Shown: in pieces, positions 47,140 to 59,899 of the stretch
How the letters are laid out: every line of letters begins with the position of its first letter
How positions within the stretch are numbered: position 1 is the stretch's first letter
Notes under the pieces: generated by a model
Databases searched by the model: none
What the model was told of the DNA's origin: nothing
The model's input: only the letters and a program-made list of their open reading frames with translations
Position numbers and translations under genes: made by a program
Assembly: GCA_963691655.1 (NCBI GenBank)
Contig: OY829329.1
Coordinates: 64,970,852 to 65,034,851, forward strand
Direction of reading: 5' to 3'
Source: Toxonevra muliebris
Lineage: Eukaryota; Arthropoda; Insecta; Diptera; Pallopteridae
DNA length: 64,000 nucleotides

Positions 47140-48660
47140 ACAACGATTTAAAGTATTTCAAATTAATTTCCAAATATTTCAAATAGGTTTCAAATTATTG
47201 CAAAATCGATTTCGAATATTCCAAATTAATTTCCGAATTTCTCAAATTTACTTTTGATTGTTCTATAACGATTGAAAATATTCCAAATTAATTTCCAAAT
47301 TTTTTTAAATAGATTTTCGAATATTTCAAATTTACTTCCGATTGTTTCACAACGATTTAACATATTCCAAATGAATTTCCAAATATTTCAAATAGGCTTC
47401 AGATGATTCCATATCGATCTCAAATATTCCAAATTAATTTCTGAATATTTCAAATTTACTTCCGATTGTTCCACAACGATTTAAAATATTCGAAATATTT
47501 TTCCGAATTTTTCAAATAAATTTCAAATTATTCCACATCAATTTCAAATATTCCAGATAAATTTCCGAATATTTCATATTTACTTTCGATTGTTCCACAA
47601 CGATTTAAAATATTCCAAATTTATTTCGAAATTTTTCAAATTTACTTCCGATTGTCCCACAACAATTTAAAATATTCCAAATAAATTTCCAAAAATTTCG
47701 TATTTACTTCCGATTGTTCCACAGCGGTTTAAAATATTCCAAATTAATTTCTGAAGTTTTCAAATTTACTTTTGATTTTCCCACAACGATTTAAAATATT
47801 CGAAATAAATTTCCGAATTTATCAAATAGATTTCAAATTATTCCACATCAATTATAAATATTCCAAAAAAATTTCCGAATATTTTACATTTAATTCCGAT
47901 TGTTCCGCAACGATTTAAAATATTCCAAATTAATTTCCAAATATTTCAAATAGGCTTCAGATGATTCCATATCGATCTCAAATATTCCATATTAATTTCC
48001 AAATTTTTTAAATTTACTTCCGATTGTTCCACAACGATTTAAAATATTGCAAATTAATTTCCAAATTTTTCAAATATGTTTCAAATTATTCCACATCAAT
48101 TTCAAATATTCCAAAAAAATTTCCGAATATTTCGTATTTACTTCCGATTGTCCCACAACGATTTAAAATATTCCAAATAAATTTCCAAAAATTTCAAATT
48201 AATTTAAGATTATTCCGAGTTGGTTTCAAATATTACAACAACAAAAATGTCCAAATTGTCGAATTGGCTTCCGATTACTCCAAGTAGATTTCAAATATTT
48301 ATTCCAAAAAATGTTCAAATACAATATTTCAAATTGACTTCCGATTATTCCATATCGATTTCAAATATTCCGAATACTTTCATATTTCGTATTATGATTC
48401 GAAATATTCCAAATCAATTTCCAAATCTTTTAAATTGAATTTAGAATATTCCAAAACGATTTCAAATATTTCAAATTAATTTCAATATCGATTATTGATT
48501 ATCCAATTAATTTTCGAATACCTTGCATTAGCTTCAGATTATTTCAGATTAATTTTAGAATAATCAAAACAAATTCTAAAACGATTTCCAATATTTCAAA
48601 TTAACTTCAGATGATTTCAAATTCAATTCAAAAAACCAAAAATTAATAAAATTTCAAAAA
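47140..48660. repeat. AT-rich satellite-like array, 62-bp monomer / 124-bp dimer
   Basis: The landmark GATTGTTCCACAACGATTTA (with variants) starts at 47256, 47340, 47464, 47588, 47650, 47712, 47774, 47898, 48022 and 48146. Apart from the first interval (84) the spacings are 62 or 124. In the 124 intervals the intermediate monomer is a diverged form (e.g. ATTCCACATCAATTTCAAAT). Each monomer looks like three roughly 21-bp sub-units of ATATTCCAAATTAATTTCC type. Beyond 48200 the periodicity decays. Confidence 0.85.
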
Positions 48661-50708
48661 GGCTAAGAAAGATAAAAAAATTTACAGAATTCTTTAAATT
48701 TTTGAAATAGCCAAAACCAATTTAGAATGAAGTTATCAGTGGCAAACATTTCTAAGCATATCTATTCAACTACATGCATAGATATTTTTGTACTCTCCAA
48801 ATACATTTTAAAATCCAGGCCAAAGGCGAAATCTTTTAACACTCCTCCTTCACGTTCATATAGTAAGTATGTATGTATTGTTAATAAACAAAAAAAAAAG
48901 GAATAAGATATATACACATATACAAACAAGCAATCACACACATACAAACACATATATGCCAGTGTATAGATGCTGTTCACCAATTCGAATAAACACTTAA
49001 GTCCACAATTTGCACAGCTTCAGAATAAACAAAAATACAATAGCAACAAAAACAACATTTGCTACACACAATTCCACGTGGATAAGAACCGCAACGAAAT
49101 TTATGCAACTGCGCCTCCAACACTAACACCAACCAACACACACACACACTCACTCACACAAATATAAACATTGAAAGGAGAAAATTCGTAACTCTCGACA
49201 ACACTTTAGCCAAAGTGTTGCGGCAACAAAAGGTTGCCAACAACAATGCCAGTAGCAGTAACAGTACCAGCAATAGCAATAGCAACAAAAAAGAGTAGCA
49301 TTACACACACACCTAAATACTACATACATACACCGCAACATAGTACCTCTTGCAACAACAACAACAAGAACAACTACAGCAGAAGCAGCAACAACAGCTG
49401 CTGCTTCATTGTGGCAGCATAAACAAAATGGTAACTGTATTCACCAACACCAACACCTACGCAAGCACTGGCACTTTCTTCTCCCCTCTCACCCACGTGC
49501 ATGAAGAGGTGTAGACGGTAAGGGTGCAATTTCCATGTTAGCAACATAGCATTTGAATTCGTATACCACCTTATTTATACGATATCGTATTTATTTCAGC
49601 AATTTAAATGAAACGACGACGACGACGAGCAGCAGCGGCTGCATAAAGAAGAGTAGAGGCTGTGGTAGGTAGGTAGGCAGCAGGCAGCACTTCTTATTGA
49701 CTTAATCTATGTGTGTGTGTGTGTGTTTTTGTAAGTATTCAAGTCATAGAATAGTGTTTCTTCATATTCTCAACGCTTATATTGCATTGCTCTGCTTCAT
49801 TGCACTGTCGCCGCCGTACCGAATGGACAATTCACAATTTGCATCCGGTTGCCATTTTGGTGCACAGGAAGAAGAATAGAGTAGCACCACAGTGTAGCAG
49901 AACATCACACATAAACAGCCACAGCTAAATTGCGCATGTGGCACCCAATTCTTTAAACTTCTACCCCCTTCTCACCCTCTGACAAATATTCACAAGCTTC
50001 CGGCTTTCACTTCCGTGCGCTATGCGATGTGCGGAATGCTGGCGACAGCGGATATGGCGCTCGCTGGTGACGACATAGAATTCTCATTACAAGCAGCAGA
50101 TACCTCACACTTCACTTCACTTCACCACACACACCTTGCACTTTCATTCTTAGTGATGGTGGGTGATTTTCTTTTTTCACAAATGCAAATAAGCAACGCA
50201 ATCTGCATTTGAATGTCGCCAGCGCCATCGCCATCGTCGTTGTCGTTGTCGTAGTCGTCGTCCATTGGGGGTTCAGTAAAGTTGTGAAAGGTGCGTTTTT
50301 AATTTCAAATTCACATAATTTCCGAATTATTAAAAATTTCCGACCGCATTCTGGATTTTCTCATTTTTTTTTTTTTTTCTTCCCTCATTTTTTCTTTCTT
50401 CCTGCACGCGTATACAAAAATTGTAGGGAAATTATACTCATGTATGTAGCTACGTATTTGCAGTTAGCGGATGAAGTTTAGTTTAGTGGCACATCGAGCT
50501 CGTTGTTAGAAAATAGAATGCACCGGATGCTGGGGATGCTGAATTGAGGTTATTTTTTTTTCTTTGCTTTTATATTTCTTACATATTTTATGAAAATTTC
50601 ATATTATTGAAAAGTGAGTGACTTGAATATTGAAAATGCATTTACAAACCAAATGGAAAATCAAAACTGGATAGTTTTGATTGATATTATTGCAGTGCAA
50701 ATGTACAT
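48661..50708. other. non-coding, host-like, CAA/CAG-rich
   Basis: CA-rich 48910-48960 and 49135-49165, CAA/CAG repeats 49230-49415, ACG repeats 49615-49628, (TG)n 49711-49727, GTC/GTT runs 50230-50262, poly-T 50363-50380. No conserved coding sequence recognised. Confidence 0.45.
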
Positions 50709-50716
50709 ATATGTAT

Positions 50717-51656
50717 CAGGGCCGTAGCCAGGATTTTTTTTGGGGGGGGGCCGGGGTTTTCATTCGAAGAAAATTTACATTGACTTGCCATTACTGATGA
50801 TGAGCCCGACCTCAAAACAATTACCAAAAATACTAAAAATAGTCAGAGGCTCATTTTTTTCAAATGATTATCAATGGGAATTTGGGCCATGATAAAGAAT
50901 CCGGATGAGGTTGGCTTACATTCCCAAAATTCGTGCAGTTACTGCATTGAATGAGGTCTTCCGAGTCGGGGTGCTCTGAGCAATAAAGGGTTAAAGAATT
51001 AATTACATTTTAAGATTGTTTCCTAGAACTTTGGAGCTGATCCACTACTACAGCCCTACATGAGCTTTGTGAGTAAAATGATTCCTAGTGTTTGTGAATG
51101 AATTTTTTTATACTGAACACGAATCTGAGTTCAAAAATTTTCCATCACGTCACGTTTTAGAAAAAATTTAAAACCCCAAAATAGAATTTTTGTCCATTTT
51201 TAAAAATTGGAGAGCTGAACACTGGCGTGCTACAAACTTTGAAATCCAGAAATTATAGGCTGAATCATGCCCTTCCAAATGAGCCCTAAACCCGAAACTG
51301 TAAATCAAAAACAGTTACTGACCTAGAAAAACAATAAATGCAGAATTGCTCAGCATCACCTTCTCTTTTTGTATCCAAAGTCAAACGTCATGTCAAAGAG
51401 AACAAATCGGATCTGGTCGCATAGTGTAACTAAGATTTCAAGTTTATTTTTTTATATTTGACTTTTTAAAAAGAAACCGATGGAAGTAAAAAATATTTAA
51501 AAACTGTTCAATAGATTTTATTTTGACTTTTTTTTCATCCACTGGCAATTAATATCGAAAAATAGAAGAAACTTTCCACATTTCGGGGGGGAGGGGGGGG
51601 GGGGGGGCGGGGGGAGGTTCAGAATCCCCAAAACCTCCCCCCTTAATACGGCCTTG
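50717..51656. mobile_element. hAT-like non-autonomous element, 940 bp, G-rich ends
   Basis: A perfect 8-bp target duplication ATATGTAT lies at 50709-50716 and 51657-51664. Left end CAGGGCCGTAGCCAGG; right end (minus strand) CAAGGCCGTATTAAGG, 12 of 16 alike. G-runs follow the left end (50742-50755) and precede the right one (51585-51616), enough for G-quadruplex formation. No transposase motif in the interior. Confidence 0.85.
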
Positions 51657-51664
51657 ATATGTAT

Positions 51665-52650
51665 ATATATATAGTTTTCTAAGTATTGTAAAGACTAGAT
51701 TATTAAGAGGTAGAATTATCGCATAATTCAGGACACTAGAAGATCTAGAAGTTGTGGAAATGGATGCACTATTGAATATTTTTTTCTTCTTTCTCCCTGA
51801 CAAGGCAGATCTTCTTTCCTTTTTTCTTTTTACGACCTGTGTATCGTCTTGTAAAGAAAGTGGCCACTCAAACTAGGCGACCAAAGCCCTGTCATCAGCA
51901 AATCGAGCAGCATCCTCCTCCACTCTTGATATCTGAACGTAAAATAACACCCCACCGTGCTCCATGGATGAATCAACGGAGCTTCTCGATTCTCAAATCT
52001 AGCGAAGTTAAACACAAAAGCTGGTACCACTACTGTAAGTAACAGAGTGAGGTTTTCGGTTAAAACCTTAATCGAAGTTAAGGGCAGTTGTCTCTACAAA
52101 AATATTTGGTCGGCACGAATCGGCACTTTGGAGGATGGTTGCTCAGGATTCTTAAAATCGAGATCCAATGCTGACGGATAAATTCTCATCCTTGACATCA
52201 AGATGTAATGATGTTGGCTCAGACATAGATGTACGGCCAACCATCATGAATGGTAATGTTTCATTCTACATAACCAAAATTTGGAGATGTTACCTGAGCC
52301 TCTACACTACTCCTGATAAAGTTAAAAAAAAAGCTAAGGAAAAATCCTACAAAGCATGCAAGGCAATCGGTGTGAGCCTATCATGATCAAAGGACTGCTT
52401 TATCTAGTGATGACAGTAGGTGCCTTCCCTGCAAAGCAACTCATTGAAGAGCAGAGAGTTGATCAACTGATGTAAGTAAGGAATTGCTGAGGTTCAAAAG
52501 GCAATGTTGAAAAGCCGCAATCTCAACCTAAAAAAACTTAAACTGGGCTACCTCCACAGAAACCTAAAGTTCCTAGATCAAAAAAATAATTATAATTTTT
52601 TCATCTTGAGATACTTTCCTATCATTTACTTTCGAATCATTTATCAAATT
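51665..52650. other. unassigned, less AT-rich
   Basis: Several frames of 60-70 codons but no recognisable domain. May be a decayed retroelement by composition only. Confidence 0.3.
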
Positions 52651-52856
52651 TCGTCGTCGTTCAAGCAGAAATCACTAAGTCCAAATTAATTTTTTTAAAT
52701 GGATCCATATTAATTAGCTTCCAGAATTCGAATGACATAATAAATTCGATTTTTGATGATGCAGTTAAAACCTATAATAATGTGTTTATCAATCTGTTAA
52801 CTTTTTAATTTTTGCCAGAAATTAAAAAAATGAACTTTCTGCCACAACGACGACGA
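52651..52856. mobile_element. TCGTCG MITE, copy 2, uninterrupted, 206 bp
   Basis: Left end TCGTCGTCGTTCAAGCAGAA; right end CTGCCACAACGACGACGA. The interior matches copy 1 closely, and this copy shows the element without the DD37E insertion. No clear target duplication (AATT on the left, TTTC on the right). Confidence 0.85.
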
Positions 52857-54413
52857 TTTCATTCTTTTACCTGATTCAACAGCGTATGCCAGGCAGAAGT
52901 GTTTGCAATACAACAAGCAAGTCGGCTAAGTGTTTTCTGACTTCGAAGCCATGATCTTAAACTCTACCAAATCTAAGCTAGTGGGCTAGTGTAACAAATA
53001 CCTTGTGAAACTACTTAGATCAACAAGTTAATGTAACAAAGTGGAAAGGAGTTTACTGACAAAGGTCCTCGTTGGACTCATCTCAGTCAGTACAAGTTTA
53101 ATTCAACATAAGATGGAGGGGTTTAGATAAGTGTATAACAATAAGAACGAACTGACTCCAATACAATCTCTCCAAAACTAAACAGTTCGTATCTTTTTCT
53201 AGAGAAGGAATTGCACAAACAACAGCAACAGCATTATACATGGGACACTGAGCGATTGGATTACATGCAGCGAGACTACGTGCTCCGTGTAAGCTTTTCT
53301 GTTAGAAATCGGGATTGGACATCGAAAAGGTAGAAACTCTCGATCAGTTCCGGTGCGGATGCCTCTAACAGGATATAGACTCAAAACTTTAGGCAAACCA
53401 TTCCTCGGTGAAATAAATGAAATTAAATACTTTACTGAAGTTTTTTGATCTGAGTAAATGAATCTTGAGGGCAATTATACAACACCAACATTGAGGCTTT
53501 CTTTTACATATCAAAACCAAGTTATTGATATCAAAAAGACGCTAAAGCGCTATTTGGGTTTCTCCTCACTTAACCCTTTCAATCCTATCACATTTGAAAA
53601 TCCCGTCGCGGCACACGCGTTTAACTATTTAATTTCCTATTATAATTTTAACCAAAGGCGCAACCGATATTCACACTCACAGTAGTAAAATAGTACCATT
53701 TAGTACAAGATCATGCTATTGGGAATGGGGATATATGGACGATTAAAATAATACATGTGGCTGAATGTAGGTTGTACATATTTTGGCACCATACCTATGT
53801 TTAGTGCTCTACGATCTAACGAGAGCGTAAAACAGAATTTTCCTAAGCGATAACTAAATTATTCTTACGAATATTAATTTTTGGTGTGCTTTGGGGGGTC
53901 ACCGAGTCGTGGTGAATCTAGGTATTTCAATTCAATAATTGTATGCTTGGTGCCACGAAATCATGGTGGACCAAGAATAAAATAACAGAAGTACCTAATA
54001 ATTTTGTGCGCGATCCATTAAGCTGTGGTGTTTCGGGCATTAGTTTGTCGCTTTTGCAGCGACACTAGTCAAAGTAATTTTTGAACTTTCAAAACCTTTT
54101 CCGAGTTATAGAGACTACTATTTTTGGTGGTCACTTTCTGTTTGCTAGAACGTAGCAGCAAGTGGCTTTTTTCCTCTCGAACCCAGCAGGTTGTGCGGGC
54201 GAATTAATTTTCATTTAATAAAATTGTGTGGTAGCTCAGTATTATGCCTCAAAAATCGAGTATTTCAAAACAAAACAAAAAATAACATTCTATTTCATGA
54301 TAGTTTTTAGGAGACTATGAAAATTAAATGTCTACATTTAATTAATTAATGTTAATTTTCAAATTCATGACTTAAGTTCATGTTAATTTCGTTAATTGAA
54401 GTTATATATAAAC
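52857..54413. other. unassigned
   Basis: Moderately AT-rich; several short frames without recognisable domains. Nothing supported. Confidence 0.35.
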
Positions 54414-54525
54414 AGGGTTAATGAACAAATGTAGTCATCACAACAACAATGTACATGTATAGAGACAGGCAAATCAGACGGCCGTTTCGGAATCCGCCAC
54501 GATTCCTCATCAGTGATTGTAGTGA
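54414..54525. repeat. dispersed repeat, copy 2 (pairs with 7.1 kb)
   Basis: Contains ACAGGCAAATCAGA, CGTTTCGGAATCCG and ACGATTCCTCAT in the same order as 7105-7205. Confidence 0.45.
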
Positions 54526-55561
54526 TAGTTCTTAACCCTTTCGTTGATCTTGTACAATATATTGGACAATCGCTTTTATCCCATTCATTCAACAGAGGGC
54601 AAACTTTGACAGCAAGTAAATAGTTTTTAAATTATATAACCTACTATTAAGTACTTTTATGTTTTTGGATTACCCATCATTAGAGCTTATGCTATTTTTT
54701 AGGACCTTTTTTCTTTGAAGTCAAGTCAAAAATGCAATGTGCAAAAATTTGTCATCAAAACTGATTGCATTATTTTAATAAAAAAATTAATAATTCTCTG
54801 CTAAGTGAAAATATTTCTTTCCAAGTATGTTCATAAAAGATGAAAGAATATAAAAATCTAAAAATTGAAGAAAAAGCGTTTACGGATTTTTGTCTATAGC
54901 TTCAGGAGTATCATTATTCAACCTTTAATAGAGGTCAAACAAGGATATGTAGAGGCTTGAAACTTGTTTACGTTAGTTGCAGAAGTCTTAAGTAATCATG
55001 AATTTCACTCAAAAAAAATCGATTGACCCCAATTAAAAAAAAGAGCTGAAAGGGATAATCTTTCAATATCCTATATAAGCTACTAATATTTTATAATAGT
55101 CCTTGATTTGTTGCTTATATTTCGATTTATAAATTTTAACACGTTTTACACAACTTGTTTCCTTGACGGATATAACGAAAGTGAGTTGCAGTAGGCGCCA
55201 TCTTATATAATGACAGAACTATCAGAGTTGCAATTTAAGGGAAATGCCAACATAAACAAGGATGTAATCTGATGGCTGCGATTCACTTCCACTTCACAAT
55301 TAATTATAGTTTACAATTTGAACTTTTTATTTCATTTACTACTTTTTTTTTGCAAACCTGCACTCAAATCTTCACTGAGCTTATTGGCAACGCTGGCATT
55401 ACCAGCCATCATTAATTTCAATTTTTCGAGAAACGCAGTTTTCATATTTGTTTTTAATTGTAATTTTAAAGTAAGCCCGCTGTTGTTTTTTTCAATAAAA
55501 TTTATAAAACCTAAGCGACGGTGACAATTCAAAAAAAAAAAAAAATTATAAAAAATTAAGT
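54526..55561. other. AT-rich spacer
   Basis: Nothing recognisable. Confidence 0.4.
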
Positions 55562-55563
55562 TA

Positions 55564-56861
55564 TTGGGAGTATGAATGTATAAACTCGTATTTTTTTTCG
55601 TAATTTTGACATTTATGGTGAAAAAGTGATTATAAATTTATTCTTTGAAGTATTGTCCATCGTTAGCCCCAACCTTTTCCCTTGCCTTTCCTCTTGCTGG
55701 TAGCATACGGTAGCATTCCGCGTCGAAAGAACTCCTCATCTTTTGAGGCTATCCACGAATCGACCCATTTTTTGAGTTCTTCGAAAGAACGGAAGTGCTG
55801 TTCAGCCAGGCCATGTGTCATCGATTGGAACAAGTGGTAATCAGAAGGAGCAATGTCTGGAGAATACGGCGGGTGGGGTAGCACTTCCCATTTCAGCGTT
55901 TCCAAGCATGTTTTTACTTGCCTTGCAACATGCGGCCGAGCATTGTCGTGCTGAAGAATAACTTCGCCGTGTCTATTCTCCTATTCTGGCCTCTTTTCCT
56001 TTAATGCTCGGCTCAAACGCATCAATCGGTAGTCGGTAGCGGTTGCCAGTGATCGTTTCATTCGGTTTCAACAGCTCATAATACACGACACCTTTCATAT
56101 CCCACCAAATACACAGCATGAGCTTGGATCTATGAATGTTCGGCTTTGCCGTTAATGTTGATGCATGTCCGGGCGGTCCCCATGATTTTTTACGCTTTGG
56201 GTTATCGTAACGTATCCACTTTTCATCCCAGTCACAATACGATGCAGAAAACCCTTTCTTTTCTGTCGTTCAATCAGCAGTTCACATGTGAAAAATCGTC
56301 GTTCGACGTCTCTCGGCTTCAATTCGTACGGCACCCAATTTCCTTGCTTTTGAATCATTCCCAATGCTTTTAATCGTTTAGAAATGGTTGATTGATAAAC
56401 TCCTAAAGATTTTGCAAGTTCTTGTTGCGTTTGACATGAATCTTCTCCGAGTAATGCCTTCAATTCTTCATCTTCGAACTTTTTCGGGCCGCCTGAACGT
56501 TGCCTGTCTTCAACATCAAAATCACCACTTTTGAAATGGGCATACCACACCTGATACATTCTAAGGTCTATAGCACAGTCAGGATAAGCTTCAGTGAGTA
56601 AACGATGTGCTTCAGTTGCGTTTTTCTTTAAATGGAAGAAGCAAATTAAAGCTTCCCGCAAATGTTGTTTTGTTGGCACGAAATTCGACATTTTCAGCTA
56701 TTGTAAAACACTTTTGTAAAATTATGAAAATTATTTGACAGATCAATTCTTAGTATTTTTGGCGCTCTTCGAGATAGAATAGCAGTCTATATCAAAAAAA
56801 TGGCGCGTATGATAGATATGAAGTTAGTCACAATTACGAGTTTATACATTCATACTCCCAA
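55564..56861 (-). mobile_element. full-length mariner element (mellifera-type), 1298 bp, dead
   Basis: TA duplications at 55562-55563 and 56862-56863. Left end TTGGGAGTATGAATGTATAA; the right end on the minus strand is the same over at least 27 bases (perfect TIR through ...AAACTCGTA). Length is standard for mariner. Carries the transposase pseudogene on the minus strand. Confidence 0.95.
55628..56691 (-). pseudogene. mariner transposase pseudogene (DD34D, mellifera subfamily)
   Basis: From ATG 56691 the frame begins MSNFVPTKQHLREALICFF, has the N-terminal helix-turn-helix region and the linker WVPYELKPRDVERR, characteristic of mellifera-type mariners. Breaks: a one-base deletion at about 56227-56230, exactly at the first catalytic Asp (expected TGDEKW); a compensating one-base insertion at about 56023-56031; a nonsense TAG at 55981-55983; and small duplications at the C-terminus (about 55665-55712) that change frame again. 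The second Asp (HDNARPH, codon 55945-55947) and third Asp (PSDYHLF, 55840-55842) remain, with 34 residues between them. Cut-and-paste transposition is the family function; this copy is inactive. Confidence 0.92.
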
Positions 56862-56863
56862 TA

Positions 56864-59213
56864 TAAAGTTTGAATAAAGAGTGAAAGCGTTTAACTTTTT
56901 TCAAATTTTACACTGACAAATATGTTGAGGGGCTCTAAAAGTTTAAGGACTAGGGTGAATTGCAAAAAAGGAATAAATTTGTAAAAAAAAATAAATAAAT
57001 AAAAATATAAAAAAACTTTCTTCTTTACAAAGTAAGCTGAAAAGTAAGCATACAAATTAGGTTTATCAAACAGCAGTGTATTAAAAAATTGTGCAACGAT
57101 TACAAAACTGTATAAGTAATAGTAGTTATATAACTAAGTATATTTATGCTATTCACAAAAACAACAGAAAGATTATCTTTTATCTTTTCATTCGAGAGAA
57201 AGAGAAATACTGTCCTATGTACATATGTATACGGATTTATTTAAAATTCCGTGTGAATTGTTAACATAACTTTATGAGTAATAAAAAAGAATTGTGGCGT
57301 TAAGCTAAAATGTGCCAAAAGATACGCTAACAATCTCACATATATAAAAGGCAACACACACAAACAATCACATACATACATACATGCATAGATACACTTG
57401 CAGCGAGCTCGGAAAGTACAAAAAATGCTGCCTTCAGTTTTGTTTTACTTATCGCTCGATATTTTTTTTTTATTTTGCAGGCGCTGTGCTCAGTTTATGT
57501 TCGTATCTCACATTTTGACGGCCTTCTACAGATGATGAACGCTGGGAAAAGTATGGCACAAGCAAAATGCTGGAGCAGCCAATAGTACATAGTTGAAACA
57601 TCGACATAAAAAATGGCAACGACAACGATATCGTCAACGACGACGACAATGCCACTATATGCTGAAGAAGCAATTTTATCAGTGATACAGTAGCAGCAAG
57701 TGTGATGTGATAAAATCAAAAATGTTAACAGTATCAACCAGCGAGCACCAGGCAGGCAGGCAGCAGGTACCCCAGTCAGGCATATATCCATCTATCTATC
57801 CATCCATCTATCCATTTATACATTGACTCACTGGATTTCTTTTACACGGAATGGATGCGCTCAGGTGTCTTCATTTTTACGAGCTATACGTACATTCATG
57901 GATATGATTGTGTGAAGCGTGTTAAATTTCATCAAGTACAAAGCATTAAAAACAACAAAAACTCATACCACTTACACATATACATACTATCTATGTATAT
58001 ACAATCCTGATGAAGTGTGCTGATGGTGTGGCAAGGAGACACTATGCCACTAAATAAGCTGAGGTGTATTGAGTTCTTTGTTTTTGGGGTGGTGAGAGGA
58101 TGCGGGTGGCAAGAGGATATACTTTTATTATTCGTACCCCCAAGAGAGTTGTTAACTTGTTTCATTCATATTGTCAGGCTGTAAGCCTATGACATGCTCA
58201 TGCTTTGTTGTATGCAATGCATGTGTATGTGTGTATGTATGTGTTGACAACGATATTGCAAATTCTTTTGCTTTTTGTTTTGTGTTTTTTTTTTGTGTTT
58301 TTCTTTATTTTTGGTTGGAACTAACAAGCTTCATAAAATACAATAAACATAAAAAATAAATTTGCGCGGAAAATATTAAGTATACAAAAAAAAAAAAAAA
58401 ATAAAGCGATGAGGTTGAGGCTTGTGTGCGCACTTAGCTTCATCCGGATTTGGTGTATTAAAAAACATGTTCCCACTGGGAGTGAAATTAGTCTCGCGCG
58501 ACAAAGCGGCGGAAATTTATTAATTGAATTATAATTTCATATACGTGAATGCAAATAAAATTAAATCTGTGGATGCAAATGCGTGCAGGCATATAGAACT
58601 AACTATGCATAATTATAATATGCAATATAAAAACTATAAAAAAATGAAATAAATTTACTTATTTCATTCAAGCAAAACTGATTTCGAGGTACTCTACACA
58701 TGATAATATATTAGTTGTTAGCCAAAATTTCCGCACAGATTCCCATTTTAACATTTGAATATCTAAAAAAAAAAAATTCTTATGGCCAAATTCCTATTCC
58801 CATCGAAAGTCTCTTAAAAATTTCCCAAAAGTTTTAAGGAATTTAAAATTCTCAAATATTTCCAACCCAACTTCAAACATTGCAGGACTTACGAGTGCAT
58901 TCCGAAATTATAAAGAGGCGTTTTTAAGTTGTTCGTTCTTTCAAACAAATTTTTAACCCTCTTAGCAATTTCGCCTTCATGTGGCAACAATAGATTAAAA
59001 ATTTTCTAAACTGACCTTCTGGTCAGAAACAGTTCGGAAACTGGTTTCTTGGGCCCAGAATCAGTATTCTCTTTGTCGTCGACAGCCATCAAGACCACCA
59101 CTAATGAATTGGTCGATTTGAACTAGAATCGAAAATAGGAGGAACTGAGCGGCTTTAGACAAACAAAGACCCTGTTATCTAAGTAGAAGCATTTAACAGA
59201 CTTTCTATTAACA
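56864..59213. other. non-coding, host-like with microsatellites
   Basis: CA words 57350-57390, CAGG repeats 57750-57766, (ATCT/CCAT)n at 57784-57815, TG words 58218-58245, poly-A 58386-58402. No gene recognised. Confidence 0.45.
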
Positions 59214-59590
59214 TTTATTATTATTATTTGAAGGAAGGACGCCTCGAAAGTCAGGCACTACGACCTTTAAGATCTATTGAACCAAAGCCCTAAGTTATGA
59301 AAGAAAGATAGATAAGAAACATACCCAAGCCGAGAATCAAACTCGAGTCTCCAAAGACAAGAGTCTGGCACTCTGCCACTAGACCACATTGGCGATGGTA
59401 GGACCTACAATTTAACGCCGATTCCGGACGGCTGCGTGGCAATTTTTTATCAGCTCGGTGGTTTTGTCATTACCAATCAAGGTATGTACTTGTACTCATA
59501 CTTATAATTCTCATCCACTTCATATCGATAGTGAATATAAGAAGTTTATAAGAATTAACCACCAGACCAAGACGGGAATCGAACCAGCAA
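59214..59590 (-). mobile_element. dimeric SINE, family c (5' truncated)
   Basis: Minus-strand reading: part of a tRNA-like head with box B GGTTCGATTCCCG (about 59570-59582); a body and core like family b (AATGACAAAACCACCGAGC, AAAAATTGCC, GCCGTCCGGAATCGGCGTTA, TAGGTCC); then a second tRNA-like unit with box A TGGTCTAGTGG (about 59378-59390) and a decayed box B (GTTTGATTC near 59337). It ends in an (AAT)n tail at 59214-59232. The second unit's opening resembles fly tRNA-Glu as I recall it. Confidence 0.7.
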
Positions 59591-59729
59591 CCTTCTCGAT
59601 TGTTATCATTTAACAGAAACAAAATTAACCGAGTCTGCTGACAGTGCGCCGGAAACCATTTATCGTATGGAGTTGAGGCAGGTGATGAAATTATATAAGG
59701 TAACCTCCCTTGAGCTAAACTTTTGAATA

Positions 59730-59895
59730 TGATTGGCCTGGGAGCTGGTGGCTTCTGTGCAGCCTGTGGTTCGGAAGAAGAATGTGAAGAGACGGGAGAC
59801 CATTTTCTTAGTGTCTGCCCCGCTTTCAATCGGACCAGTGTTGAGAGACAAATACCTGAGCTCTTTGGCACCGCAGGATCTGCTCAAATTCATTA
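59730..59895 (+). pseudogene. LINE fragment: C-terminal CCHC zinc-knuckle region
   Basis: Plus-strand frame NMIGLGAGGFCAACGSEEEC... followed by ETGDHFLSVCPAFNR ends at TAA near 59894. C..C...E...H....C.P is the conserved C-terminal motif of Jockey/R1-group LINE polyproteins. Only about 55 residues remain. Confidence 0.65.
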
Positions 59896-59899
59896 ATAA

